Under the pieces are notes generated by a model. That model searched no databases. It was not told the origin of the DNA and worked only from the letters and a program-made list of their open reading frames with translations. From contig CAJMNM010000005.1 in NCBI GenBank assembly GCA_905214795.1, forward strand, positions 70,913 to 134,912: 64,000 nt of DNA. Direction: 5' to 3'. The DNA is from an uncultured bacterium. Lineage in GTDB: Bacteria; Bacteroidota; Bacteroidia; Bacteroidales; Bacteroidaceae. Below, piece after piece: positions 25,262 to 33,005 of this stretch (position 1 is its first letter; each line of letters begins with the position of its first letter). A program made the translations under genes and the position numbers.

Positions 25262-26722
25262 ATGTGCGAAATCAAACATTTGGAGCCTCAGATCGTATGG
25301 AATAATTTTTATCGTCTGACTCAGGTTCCACGTCCGTCTGGACATTTGGAAAAAGTTCAGCAATTCCTTTTGGATTGGGCAGTAGAAAAAGGCGTAGAAG
25401 CTTTTAAAGATGGCGGAGGAAATATTGTAATGAAGAAAGGTGCAACTCCGGGTAAAGAAAATTGCAAGACGGTTGTATTGCAGGCGCATATGGATATGGT
25501 TCCTCAAAAAGTGAAGGATAGTAATCATGATTTTGAGAAAGATCCTATTCAGGCTTATGTAGATGGTGAATGGGTTAAGGCCAAAGGGACAACATTGGGT
25601 TCTGATGACGGTATAGGTGTAGCTTCTATAATGGCTATATTTGAAGATGATACATTAGAACATGGACCATTGGAAGCATTGATAACAGCAGATGAAGAAA
25701 CTTGTATGTATGGTGTGAACAATTTATCTGCCGAGACTTTGAGTGGCGACATCCTGTTGAATATAGATAATGAGACAATGGGAGAGTTTGTTGTAGGAAG
25801 CGCCGGTGGCGTAAATGTTACTGCTACGATGGAATATAAGTCTGTTGAGGTTGAAGCAGGTGATGTTGCATATAAATTTGCTGTAAAAGGATTGCGTGGC
25901 GGGCATTCAGGTTTGGAAATATCAGAGAATCGTGCCAATGCAAATAAGTTGATGGCAAGAATCCTGAATGTGGCTATTGCTCGCTATGAGGCCCGTTTAT
26001 GTTCATGGTATGGCGGTAATATGCGTAATGCGATTCCTCGTGAATGTGAAGCTGTTGTTACTGTTCCTGCCGATGATGCAACGGATCTGAAAGAGCTCGC
26101 AGATTATTTCCAAGAGGTGTTTGCTGAAGAATTTAGAGGAGTAGAACAGCAAGTGACAGTTTCTGTTGAGCCTGTTGCGTGTCCGGTAGAGCAAGTTCCT
26201 GAAGAAATACAGGATAATTTAGTGGATGCGCTAGTGGCATGTCATGATGGTGTGTTGCGTAATATTCCTTCTATGCCTCATATTGTAGAGACGTCCTCAA
26301 ATCTGGCGGTTGTAAGCATTGACGCAACAAAAGCAGAAATTCTTATCTTGGCTAGAAGTTCAAGCGAGACCATGATGGATTATATTTCGGTGATGCTAGA
26401 GAGCGTATTTAATATGGCTGGTATGAAAGTGACCTTCAGTGGACAGTATGGTGCATGGCAGCCGAATTTTGATTCGCCGATTACAGCTCAAATGGTTGAC
26501 ATTTACAAAAAACTGTTTAATGAAGACGCTGTAGTGCAGGTTGTTCATGCCGGCTTGGAGTGCAGTTTGATTGGTGAGGTTTATCCTAAAATGGATTTGG
26601 TAAGTTTTGGTCCAACTTTGCGTTCTCCTCATACTCCCGATGAACGTTGCAATATTCCTTCTGTAGCTAAATTCTGGATTTTCTTAAGAGAACTAATTCA
26701 GCAGATTCCGGTAAAAGATTAA
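25262..26722 (+). CDS. pepD: Cytosolic Xaa-His / beta-Ala-His dipeptidase PepD
   Basis: 486 residues, the usual PepD length (M20/M28-type metallopeptidase, C-family). Metal-binding motifs are visible: VVLQAHMDMV (about 73-82), GSDDGIGVA (about 113-121), ADEETCMYG (about 142-150) and the C-terminal HAGLECSLIG. The insertion domain lies between about 190 and 380. It hydrolyses dipeptides in the cytoplasm. It is followed by a clear terminator, so it is likely the last gene of the UPF0104-pepD unit. Confidence 0.94.
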   Translation: MCEIKHLEPQIVWNNFYRLTQVPRPSGHLEKVQQFLLDWAVEKGVEAFKDGGGNIVMKKGATPGKENCKTVVLQAHMDMVPQKVKDSNHDFEKDPIQAYVDGEWVKAKGTTLGSDDGIGVASIMAIFEDDTLEHGPLEALITADEETCMYGVNNLSAETLSGDILLNIDNETMGEFVVGSAGGVNVTATMEYKSVEVEAGDVAYKFAVKGLRGGHSGLEISENRANANKLMARILNVAIARYEARLCSWYGGNMRNAIPRECEAVVTVPADDATDLKELADYFQEVFAEEFRGVEQQVTVSVEPVACPVEQVPEEIQDNLVDALVACHDGVLRNIPSMPHIVETSSNLAVVSIDATKAEILILARSSSETMMDYISVMLESVFNMAGMKVTFSGQYGAWQPNFDSPITAQMVDIYKKLFNEDAVVQVVHAGLECSLIGEVYPKMDLVSFGPTLRSPHTPDERCNIPSVAKFWIFLRELIQQIPVKD

Positions 26723-26756
26723 ACGTAGACAACAAGAAGTTTATGAAATAAAATGG

Positions 26757-26798
26757 AAAAGAGGGTACGCGTTGATATATTTGCGTATCCTCTTTTTT
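26757..26798 (+). terminator. Terminator after pepD
   Basis: The stem AAAAGAGGGTACGC / GCGTATCCTCTTTT has one wobble and a 12-base loop and ends in a T-run. It isolates the steroid-reductase operon from pepD. Confidence 0.85.
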
Positions 26799-26882
26799 AT
26801 ATATAGTCAGTCTCCGATGTTGAATATATATATGGCTGAGTGATTTTTATTCGTGTATTTCAAAATGTTATGGTTTTTTTTA

Positions 26883-26890
26883 TATATTTG
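26883..26890 (+). promoter_or_regulatory. -7 box of the steroid-reductase operon
   Basis: TATATTTG, a perfect TAnnTTTG, 23 bases before ATG 26913. The -33 region is weak (no TTTG at 19-20 bases), which may mean the operon needs an activator. The in-frame ATG at 26853 lies upstream of this box. Confidence 0.5.
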
Positions 26891-26912
26891 TCGTAAACAA
26901 AATCATAAGACT

Positions 26913-27680
26913 ATGACACAGGAGAACTTTCAGCTTTTTTTATGGATAATGTCTGCATGTGCGCTGGTCGTGTTTGTGGCATTATATTTTGTTAAGGCCG
27001 GATATGGTATATTCCGCACCTCATCGTGGGGATTTGCTATTAATAACCGTTGGGGGTGGTTATTGATGGAAGCTCCGGTTTTTGTTGTAATGTTGGTATT
27101 ATGGTGGCGCAGTGATGTTGGTTATACTTGGCCCGCTTTCTTATTTTTCTTGTTGTTTGAACTCCATTATTTTCAGCGGTCTTTTATATTCCCATTTTTG
27201 ATGAATGGTAAAAGCAAGATGCCGATAGCTATATTGTTAATGGGGATGGTTTTTAACATATTAAATGGAATCATGCAGGCTGGTGGCTTATTTTATTTTC
27301 CGGCCATTGATTATGCGGTGGAAGATTGGTATTATTTTTTGCGACCACAGGCGATGGCCGGATTGCTTATTTTCTTTTTTGGTATGATGGTAAATTGGCA
27401 TTCCGACCGTGTGATTAGACAGCTTCGTAAGCCCGGTGATACGGCTCATTATTTGCCTCAAAGAGGTTTTTATCGTTATGTGACCTCGGCTAACTATTTT
27501 GGTGAACTGGTGGAATGGGTCGGTTTTGCTTTGTTGACAGCATCTCCAGCTGCATGGGTATTTGCATGGTGGACATTTGCTAATTTGGTTCCTCGGGCGT
27601 ATGCTATCAATCAGCGTTATCGTCGGGAGTTCGGAAGTGCAGTTGGGAATAGAAAATGTATCATTCCTTTTATATATTAG
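26913..27680 (+). CDS. 3-oxo-5-alpha-steroid 4-dehydrogenase (5-alpha-reductase) family protein
   Basis: 255 residues from ATG 26913, matching the roughly 255-260 residues of animal SRD5A1/2. Six to seven membrane helices. The C-terminal half has the family hallmarks: LPQRGFYRYVTSANYFGE, LVEWVGFALL, FANLVPRAYAINQRYRREF and a C-terminal IIPFIY. The human enzymes show PRGGLFEYVS.ANFFGE, EWxGFAL, NLxPRA and IPF at the same places. It should reduce the 4,5 double bond of 3-oxo-delta4 steroids to the 5-alpha (allo) form with NADPH in the membrane. Gut Odoribacteraceae use such an enzyme (5AR) to make isoallolithocholic acid. First gene of an operon with an OYE reductase and an SDR. A lipid enoyl substrate is the alternative. 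Confidence 0.85.
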   Translation: MTQENFQLFLWIMSACALVVFVALYFVKAGYGIFRTSSWGFAINNRWGWLLMEAPVFVVMLVLWWRSDVGYTWPAFLFFLLFELHYFQRSFIFPFLMNGKSKMPIAILLMGMVFNILNGIMQAGGLFYFPAIDYAVEDWYYFLRPQAMAGLLIFFFGMMVNWHSDRVIRQLRKPGDTAHYLPQRGFYRYVTSANYFGELVEWVGFALLTASPAAWVFAWWTFANLVPRAYAINQRYRREFGSAVGNRKCIIPFIY

Positions 27681-27731
27681 TTGGTAGATAGTTGTTTGAT
27701 TAGAAGAAAACAAAGTTAGATTGATTGAAAA

Positions 27732-28964
27732 ATGTCTGTTATGGAATCAAAACTGTTTACACCCGTAACGTTCGGACCATTAACGTTACGTAATCGTACG
27801 ATACGTTCTGCTGCTTTTGAAAGTATGTGTCCGGGAAATGCTCCTTCAGAGCAGTTGCTTGATTATCATCGTTCGGTTGCTGCTGGTGGTATAGGTATGA
27901 CAACAGTGGCTTATGCAGCTGTAACGCGCAGTGGTTTGTCTTTTGACAGGCAATTATGGATGCGTCCGGAAATAGTTCCGGGATTAAGGCGTCTTACAGA
28001 TGCGGTACATGCAGAAGGGGCAGCTGCAGGTATACAGTTGGGGCATTGTGGTAACATGTCGCATAAAAGCATTTGTGGGTGTTTGCCTGTGGGGGCAAGT
28101 TCAGGTTTTAATCTTTATTCACCGACTTTTGTCAGAGGATTGAGAGCAGACGAGTTGCCAGATTTGGCGCGTGCTTATGGTCGTTCTGTTAATTTGGCCA
28201 GAGAAGCAGGCTTTGATTCTGTAGAAATACATGCAGGGCACGGTTATCTTATCAGTCAGTTCCTTTCGCCTGCGACAAATCATCGTAAAGATGTTTTCGG
28301 AGGCTCCTTGACCAATCGTATGCGTTTTATGGATATGGTTATGGAGGAGGTCATGAAAGCTGCTGGTAATGATATGTCGGTCTTGGTTAAGATGAATATG
28401 CGTGACGGGTTTAAAGGAGGTATGGGTATTGAAGAGTCATTGCAGGTTGCCGACCGTCTGGTTGAACTTGGTGCTCACGGCTTGGTGCTTAGCGGTGGAT
28501 TTGTGAGTCGTGCGCCGATGTATGTTATGCGTGGTGAGATGCCAATTCGTACGATGACACATTATATGAAATGTTGGTGGCTTAAATATGGTGTCCGTCT
28601 CGTCGGGCATATGATGATACCTACGGTACCTTTCCGTGAGGCTTATTTCTTGGACGATGCTTTAAAGTTCAGAGCCAGAATAAAAATTCCGTTGATTTAT
28701 GTCGGTGGATTAGTGACACGAGAGAAAATAGATGAAGTCTTGAACAGTGGCTTTGAGGCCGTACAGATGGCTAGAGCATTAATTCATGAGCCTGATTTTG
28801 TGAACAGAATGAAGCGTGATGATCAGGCTCGTTGTGGTTGTAAGCACAGTAATTATTGTATCGGTAGAATGTATTCTATTGATATGGCCTGTCATTGTAA
28901 TCTGAAAGAGAAATTACCGGCAGATGTTCAGAGAGAAATTGATCAAATAGAGATGAGAGGATGA
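27732..28964 (+). CDS. Old-yellow-enzyme family NADH:flavin oxidoreductase (candidate 5-beta-reductase)
   Basis: 410 residues, one FMN-binding TIM barrel. Family motifs: LFTPVTFGPLTLRNR at 8-22, GIQLGHCG at 100-107, HAGHGYLISQFLSP at 167-180 and FGGSLTNRMRF at 189-199. The C-terminal cysteines 368, 370, 376, 387 and 389 resemble the 4Fe-4S ligand set of 2,4-dienoyl-CoA reductase, BaiCD and BaiH, but the following FAD/NAD domain of those proteins is missing, so electrons must enter differently. Known bile-acid OYEs reduce 3-oxo-delta4 rings; in gut Bacteroidales a similar gene beside 5AR is described as a 5-beta-reductase. It lies 51 bases after the 5AR homologue and 7 before the SDR. The exact substrate is inferred. 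Confidence 0.75.
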   Translation: MSVMESKLFTPVTFGPLTLRNRTIRSAAFESMCPGNAPSEQLLDYHRSVAAGGIGMTTVAYAAVTRSGLSFDRQLWMRPEIVPGLRRLTDAVHAEGAAAGIQLGHCGNMSHKSICGCLPVGASSGFNLYSPTFVRGLRADELPDLARAYGRSVNLAREAGFDSVEIHAGHGYLISQFLSPATNHRKDVFGGSLTNRMRFMDMVMEEVMKAAGNDMSVLVKMNMRDGFKGGMGIEESLQVADRLVELGAHGLVLSGGFVSRAPMYVMRGEMPIRTMTHYMKCWWLKYGVRLVGHMMIPTVPFREAYFLDDALKFRARIKIPLIYVGGLVTREKIDEVLNSGFEAVQMARALIHEPDFVNRMKRDDQARCGCKHSNYCIGRMYSIDMACHCNLKEKLPADVQREIDQIEMRG

Positions 28965-28971
28965 TATCGGT

Positions 28972-29829
28972 ATGGATGTATTGAAGTCAGAACGTTTGGC
29001 CGTAATAACAGGTGCCGACGGTGGAATGGGACAGGAAATCACACGTGCTGTTGCTTTACAGGGATACCATGTTATAATGGCTTGTTATAATATGGTTAAA
29101 GCTGAGAGTAAACGTGTTAAATTGGTGAATGAGACTGGAAACAATATGATAGAATGTCTGCATTTGGACTTATATACAATGGATTCTGTCGTATTGTTTG
29201 CAAAAGAACTGTTGCGTAGAGGAAAGACAATCACACTGTTGATGAATAATGCCGGCACAATGGAGACAGACCGGAGGCAAACTGCTGACGGATTTGAACG
29301 TACAGTGAGCGTGAATTATGTTGGTCCTTATTTACTGACCAGAAAATTGTTGCCGTTAATGGGAACCGGAAGCCGTATAGTCAATATGGTGTCGTGTACT
29401 TATGCAATAGGACATCTGAAGTTTCCCGATTTCTTTTCAAAAGGAAAGAGTGGCGGTTTTTGGCGTATTCCGGTTTATAGTAATACCAAGTTGGCTCTTA
29501 CTCTCTTTACACTAGAACTTGCCAGACGGCTGAGGTCTAGTGGGATAACGGTAAATGCTGCGGATCCAGGTATAGTGTCGACAGATATTATAACCATGCA
29601 TATGTGGTTTGATCCTTTGACGGATATATTCTTCAGACCGTTTATTAGGACACCTCATCAAGGAGCAGTCACTGCGGTAAGTTTACTGTTGGATGAGAAG
29701 TGGAGTAGTGTGACTGGCAGACTGTTTGTTAATGGGCATCCTAAAACGTTGTCTAAGAAGTTTGATTCACATCCGCAGCAAAAAAAATTATGGGATGAAA
29801 CAGAACGGTTGTTAAAACGATGGTTATGA
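28972..29829 (+). CDS. Short-chain dehydrogenase (candidate hydroxysteroid dehydrogenase)
   Basis: 285 residues, classical SDR fold. Cofactor loop TGADGGMG at 13-20, NNAG at 92-95, catalytic Ser141 and Tyr169-x3-Lys173 (YSNTK). A 20-residue insertion between Ser and Tyr (rich in Phe, Lys and Gly) resembles retinol-dehydrogenase-like SDRs. Its position, 7 bases after the OYE gene in an operon with a 5-alpha-reductase homologue, suggests it interconverts 3-oxo and 3-hydroxy groups of bile acids or steroids. That assignment is inference; the SDR family is certain. Stereochemistry (3-alpha or 3-beta) cannot be read from the sequence. Confidence 0.8.
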   Translation: MDVLKSERLAVITGADGGMGQEITRAVALQGYHVIMACYNMVKAESKRVKLVNETGNNMIECLHLDLYTMDSVVLFAKELLRRGKTITLLMNNAGTMETDRRQTADGFERTVSVNYVGPYLLTRKLLPLMGTGSRIVNMVSCTYAIGHLKFPDFFSKGKSGGFWRIPVYSNTKLALTLFTLELARRLRSSGITVNAADPGIVSTDIITMHMWFDPLTDIFFRPFIRTPHQGAVTAVSLLLDEKWSSVTGRLFVNGHPKTLSKKFDSHPQQKKLWDETERLLKRWL

Positions 29830-29863
29830 TTGTTTTTCTTTATATGATTATTAATTAAGGTAT

Positions 29864-30544
29864 ATGTTTTTGTTTAGAATATTGATGATTGCGCTGTTCT
29901 TTGGACTAAGTTGTAAAAGTATTATAGTTTCAGCGCAAAGTAAAACAGCCAGAAAAATGGCAGCGATGGGCTTCGTTGATGTCAGAAAGGTAGATTCTAC
30001 TATTAAAGTCAGTCTCATGTATGCACGTGCCGATAATTTTACAGGCAAGGTTTTGTATGATGATTTGCGGGAGGCATATTTACATCCAGCCGCAGCAAAA
30101 GCTTTGGCAAAGGCACAGCGTATACTTCATAAAACACATCCTGAATTGAGTCTGAAGGTTTATGATGCGGCTCGTCCTATGCATATCCAACAAAAAATGT
30201 GGAATGTAGTTGCAGGAACATCAAAAAGCATTTACGTTAGTAATCCGAAGAACGGAGGCGGATTGCATAATTATGGTATGGCTGTAGATGTGACCTTGTG
30301 TGATAGTAAAGGTGATACTATTCCAATGGGAACGCGTATTGATTATATGGGAGTATTGGCACATATAGACAAAGAGGCAGCAGCTGTGGCTAAAAAGCAA
30401 ATGACATCCGAAGCAAAAAAGAATCGTGAATTGCTTAGAAGTGTTATGCGTCAGGCCGGATTTAAAGCATTAAGAACCGAATGGTGGCATTTTAATTACA
30501 TTAGTCGTGCACAGGCTCGTGCACATTACAAAGTGATTCCATAA
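29864..30544 (+). CDS. D-Ala-D-Ala dipeptidase, VanX/DdpX family (M15)
   Basis: 226 residues with an N-terminal signal sequence (about 1-25, ending VSAQS), so periplasmic. Zinc site: GLHNYGMAVDV gives His and Asp seven residues apart, and TEWWHFNY gives Glu and His. LMYARADNFTGKVLY and VYDAARPMHIQQKMW are further VanX marks. It cleaves D-Ala-D-Ala. In Gram-negatives these act in peptidoglycan turnover rather than vancomycin resistance, and no VanH or VanA partner is present. It lies 34 bases after the SDR gene with no terminator between, so it may be read from the steroid operon promoter. Confidence 0.9.
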   Translation: MFLFRILMIALFFGLSCKSIIVSAQSKTARKMAAMGFVDVRKVDSTIKVSLMYARADNFTGKVLYDDLREAYLHPAAAKALAKAQRILHKTHPELSLKVYDAARPMHIQQKMWNVVAGTSKSIYVSNPKNGGGLHNYGMAVDVTLCDSKGDTIPMGTRIDYMGVLAHIDKEAAAVAKKQMTSEAKKNRELLRSVMRQAGFKALRTEWWHFNYISRAQARAHYKVIP

Positions 30545-30551
30545 ATAAAAT

Positions 30552-31763
30552 ATGCTGAATAAAGAAACTCTTGAATTTATTAGAAATCATAAAGATGAAG
30601 ATGTAAGAACGTTGGCTATGAAAAGTTGTGGTCAAACAGTAGTAGATCTTCATCAGGCATTAATACAGATAGAGGGATGGCAGATGGCAAGAAAAAAATT
30701 GCCTGTCTGGGCCTCATATGATAACATCTTGTTCCCTCCAAAATTGTCTTTGGAACAATGTTCTTCAGAAGAAACCGCTTTATATAAAAAGTATCTTGTA
30801 GAGCGGTTTTTTTCAACAAACAGAAGGCCTTATGCTTGTATGGTTGATCTTACGGGGGGATATGGGATAGATTTTAGTTACATCGCACCTCTTTTTGAAA
30901 AAGCGGTATATGTGGAACGCCAAGATATTTTATGTAGATTGGCTGCTCATAATTTTCCTATATTAGGTCTGAAGCATGCACAAGTTATATGTGGAGATGG
31001 TGGAGAGACATTATCGAGTCTGGAAAAGATGTCTTTGTGTTTTGTAGATCCTGCAAGACGTGACAACCAAGGACGTAAAACTGTATCAATAACTGATTGT
31101 GAGCCGGATCTTACGTCGTTGCAAGAACAACTTGAGAAGAAAGCGGAAGTCTGTTTGTTTAAATTATCACCGTTGTTAGACATCAGTAGGGCTGTTGATG
31201 AGTTGCGTCATATCGCTGAAATACATGTTGTTAGTGTGCGTGACGAATGCAAGGAACTGTTGTTGGTAATTGATAAATGTATTACAACCAATCCAGTCTG
31301 TCGATGTGTTAATTTACAACGTAACCAAACGGATTTTATTTTTACATTTGAAGAGGAGCGTAATGCTTTATGCAATTATGCGGAGACTCTTGAATCTTAT
31401 CTTTATGAGCCCAATGCGTCAATAATGAAAGCCGGTGCTTTCAAAACAGTAGCTAATCGTTTTGGTTTGAAGAAATTACATCCTAACAGCCATTTATATA
31501 CTTCAGATGTTGTAATTCAAGAATTTCCGGGTAGAGTCTTTCGTATCGAGAATTTTAGTAGCTTCTCAAAATCAGATTTAAGAAATTTGTTGAAAGATAT
31601 ATCAAACGCAAATCTGACTATTCGTAATTTTCCTTCGGATGTTAGTGCGTTAAGAAAAAAACTGAAATTGAAAGATGGTGGTGATACTTATCTTTTTGCT
31701 ACAACTGTAGCAGATGGAAGTCATATTCTGATAAAGGCACGTAAGATAGAGAACGTTTCTTAG
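30552..31763 (+). CDS. SAM-dependent methyltransferase with THUMP-like C-terminal domain
   Basis: 403 residues. A Rossmann methyltransferase core is at about 90-250: VDLTGGYGIDFSYIAPLF (SAM loop), YVERQDILCRLAAHNF (acidic ribose-binding end) and CFVDPARRDNQGRK (DPAR in place of DPPY). The last 90 residues match the THUMP_like domain found only behind this methyltransferase type. The substrate is probably RNA but unproven. It starts 7 bases after the VanX-like gene. Confidence 0.8.
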   Translation: MLNKETLEFIRNHKDEDVRTLAMKSCGQTVVDLHQALIQIEGWQMARKKLPVWASYDNILFPPKLSLEQCSSEETALYKKYLVERFFSTNRRPYACMVDLTGGYGIDFSYIAPLFEKAVYVERQDILCRLAAHNFPILGLKHAQVICGDGGETLSSLEKMSLCFVDPARRDNQGRKTVSITDCEPDLTSLQEQLEKKAEVCLFKLSPLLDISRAVDELRHIAEIHVVSVRDECKELLLVIDKCITTNPVCRCVNLQRNQTDFIFTFEEERNALCNYAETLESYLYEPNASIMKAGAFKTVANRFGLKKLHPNSHLYTSDVVIQEFPGRVFRIENFSSFSKSDLRNLLKDISNANLTIRNFPSDVSALRKKLKLKDGGDTYLFATTVADGSHILIKARKIENVS

Positions 31764-31805
31764 CTTTTTTAGACACTAAAAGACACAACAAATAAAAAAA
31801 AATCC

Positions 31806-31813
31806 TATCTTTG
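31806..31813 (+). promoter_or_regulatory. -7 box before the GNAT gene
   Basis: TATCTTTG, a perfect TAnnTTTG, 30 bases before ATG 31844. It shows that the open frame upstream of that ATG is not translated from this promoter. Confidence 0.55.
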
Positions 31814-31843
31814 TATATTATAATAGATTATAATTATAACGAA

Positions 31844-32995
31844 ATGTCATCTGTTGTTATTAAAAAAGTGGCGAACAAAAAAGAATTGAAAGCTTTTGTT
31901 CGCTTCAACTATCATCTGTATAAGGATTGTCCTTTTGCTGTACCTGATTTATTGGAAGATACGTTAGATACATTTAATCCGAAAAAAAATCCGGCTTTTG
32001 AATTTTGTGAGGCCGATTTCTTTTTGGCTTATAGAGACAATAAAATTGTAGGACGTATAGCAACCTTAATAAATCATAAAGCAAATGCTACGTGGAATGT
32101 AAAAAACGCCCGCTTTGGTTGGATAGATTTTATAGATGATCTGGAAGTCAGTAAGGCTTTGCTTGAAACGGCTGAAGAATGGGGGCGTGAACATGGCATG
32201 GATAAGCTTGTCGGTCCGCTTGGCTTTACAGACATGGATCCGGAAGGTATGCTTACCGGTGGATATGATCAGTTAAGCACGATGGCTACTATTTATAATT
32301 ATCCTTATTATCCGGTTCATATGGATAAACATGGATATACGAAGGAAGTGGATTGGGTTGAACGTAAAGTAAGCATTCCTGAAAAAGGACACGAAGAGAA
32401 AATGCAGAAATATTTTCGGGTTGCAGAAATGAGTGCGAAGCGTTATAATCTCCATGTTAAGAAGTTTAAGAGTGTGCGTGAGATTCGTAAAGGACATTAT
32501 GCAAAACAGATTTTTGACGTTGTTAATAAAGCATATGCCAATTTATACGGCTATTCAGAAATGAATGAGGCACAGATAAATCAGTATGTCAATGTTTATT
32601 TGCCTTTAATCGACTTGAGATTTCTAACAACAGTTGAGACCGCAGATGGGAAAATTATTGCCATGGGTGTCGGTATGCCATCCTTGTCTCATGCGATTCA
32701 GAAAGCAAAAGCCAGAATTTTTCCGTTCGGATGGTTTCATTTGGCAAAGGCATTGTTCTTTAAGCATTCGGATATTATTGATTTATTACTTGTCGCTGTA
32801 CTTCCCGAATATCAGAATAAAGGAGTAAATGCGATGTTGTTTGCCGATTTGATACCGATTAGTAAGGAAATGGGATTCAAATTTGGTGAAACTCATCCGC
32901 AGCTTGAGACTAATGATAAGAGTCAGGGACAGTGGGCTTATTTGGATGCTGTTGTACATAAGCAAAGACGTTGTTTCCAGAAAAAACTCAAATAA
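31844..32995 (+). CDS. GNAT-fold N-acyltransferase-like protein
   Basis: 383 residues starting MSSVVIKKVANKKEL at ATG 31844, behind a -7 box at 31806. Homologues are widespread in Bacteroidetes and annotated as N-acetyltransferases. Features: an N-terminal half with FFLAYRDNKIVGRIATLINHKAN and KLVGPLGFTDMDPEGML, and a C-terminal half with LLLVAVLPEYQNKGVNAMLF, the acyl-CoA-binding strand-loop of GNATs (Q/RxxGxxxxL), and GETHPQLETNDKSQ. No signal or membrane segment. The substrate is unknown. parE follows after 10 bases. Confidence 0.8.
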   Translation: MSSVVIKKVANKKELKAFVRFNYHLYKDCPFAVPDLLEDTLDTFNPKKNPAFEFCEADFFLAYRDNKIVGRIATLINHKANATWNVKNARFGWIDFIDDLEVSKALLETAEEWGREHGMDKLVGPLGFTDMDPEGMLTGGYDQLSTMATIYNYPYYPVHMDKHGYTKEVDWVERKVSIPEKGHEEKMQKYFRVAEMSAKRYNLHVKKFKSVREIRKGHYAKQIFDVVNKAYANLYGYSEMNEAQINQYVNVYLPLIDLRFLTTVETADGKIIAMGVGMPSLSHAIQKAKARIFPFGWFHLAKALFFKHSDIIDLLLVAVLPEYQNKGVNAMLFADLIPISKEMGFKFGETHPQLETNDKSQGQWAYLDAVVHKQRRCFQKKLK

Positions 32996-33005
32996 TTAAC
33001 ATTAC

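Noticed and set aside
29864..30544. Vancomycin-resistance (vanX) cluster
   Set aside because: No VanA/VanH/VanR/VanS genes are adjacent; the signal peptide and Gram-negative setting fit wall recycling instead.
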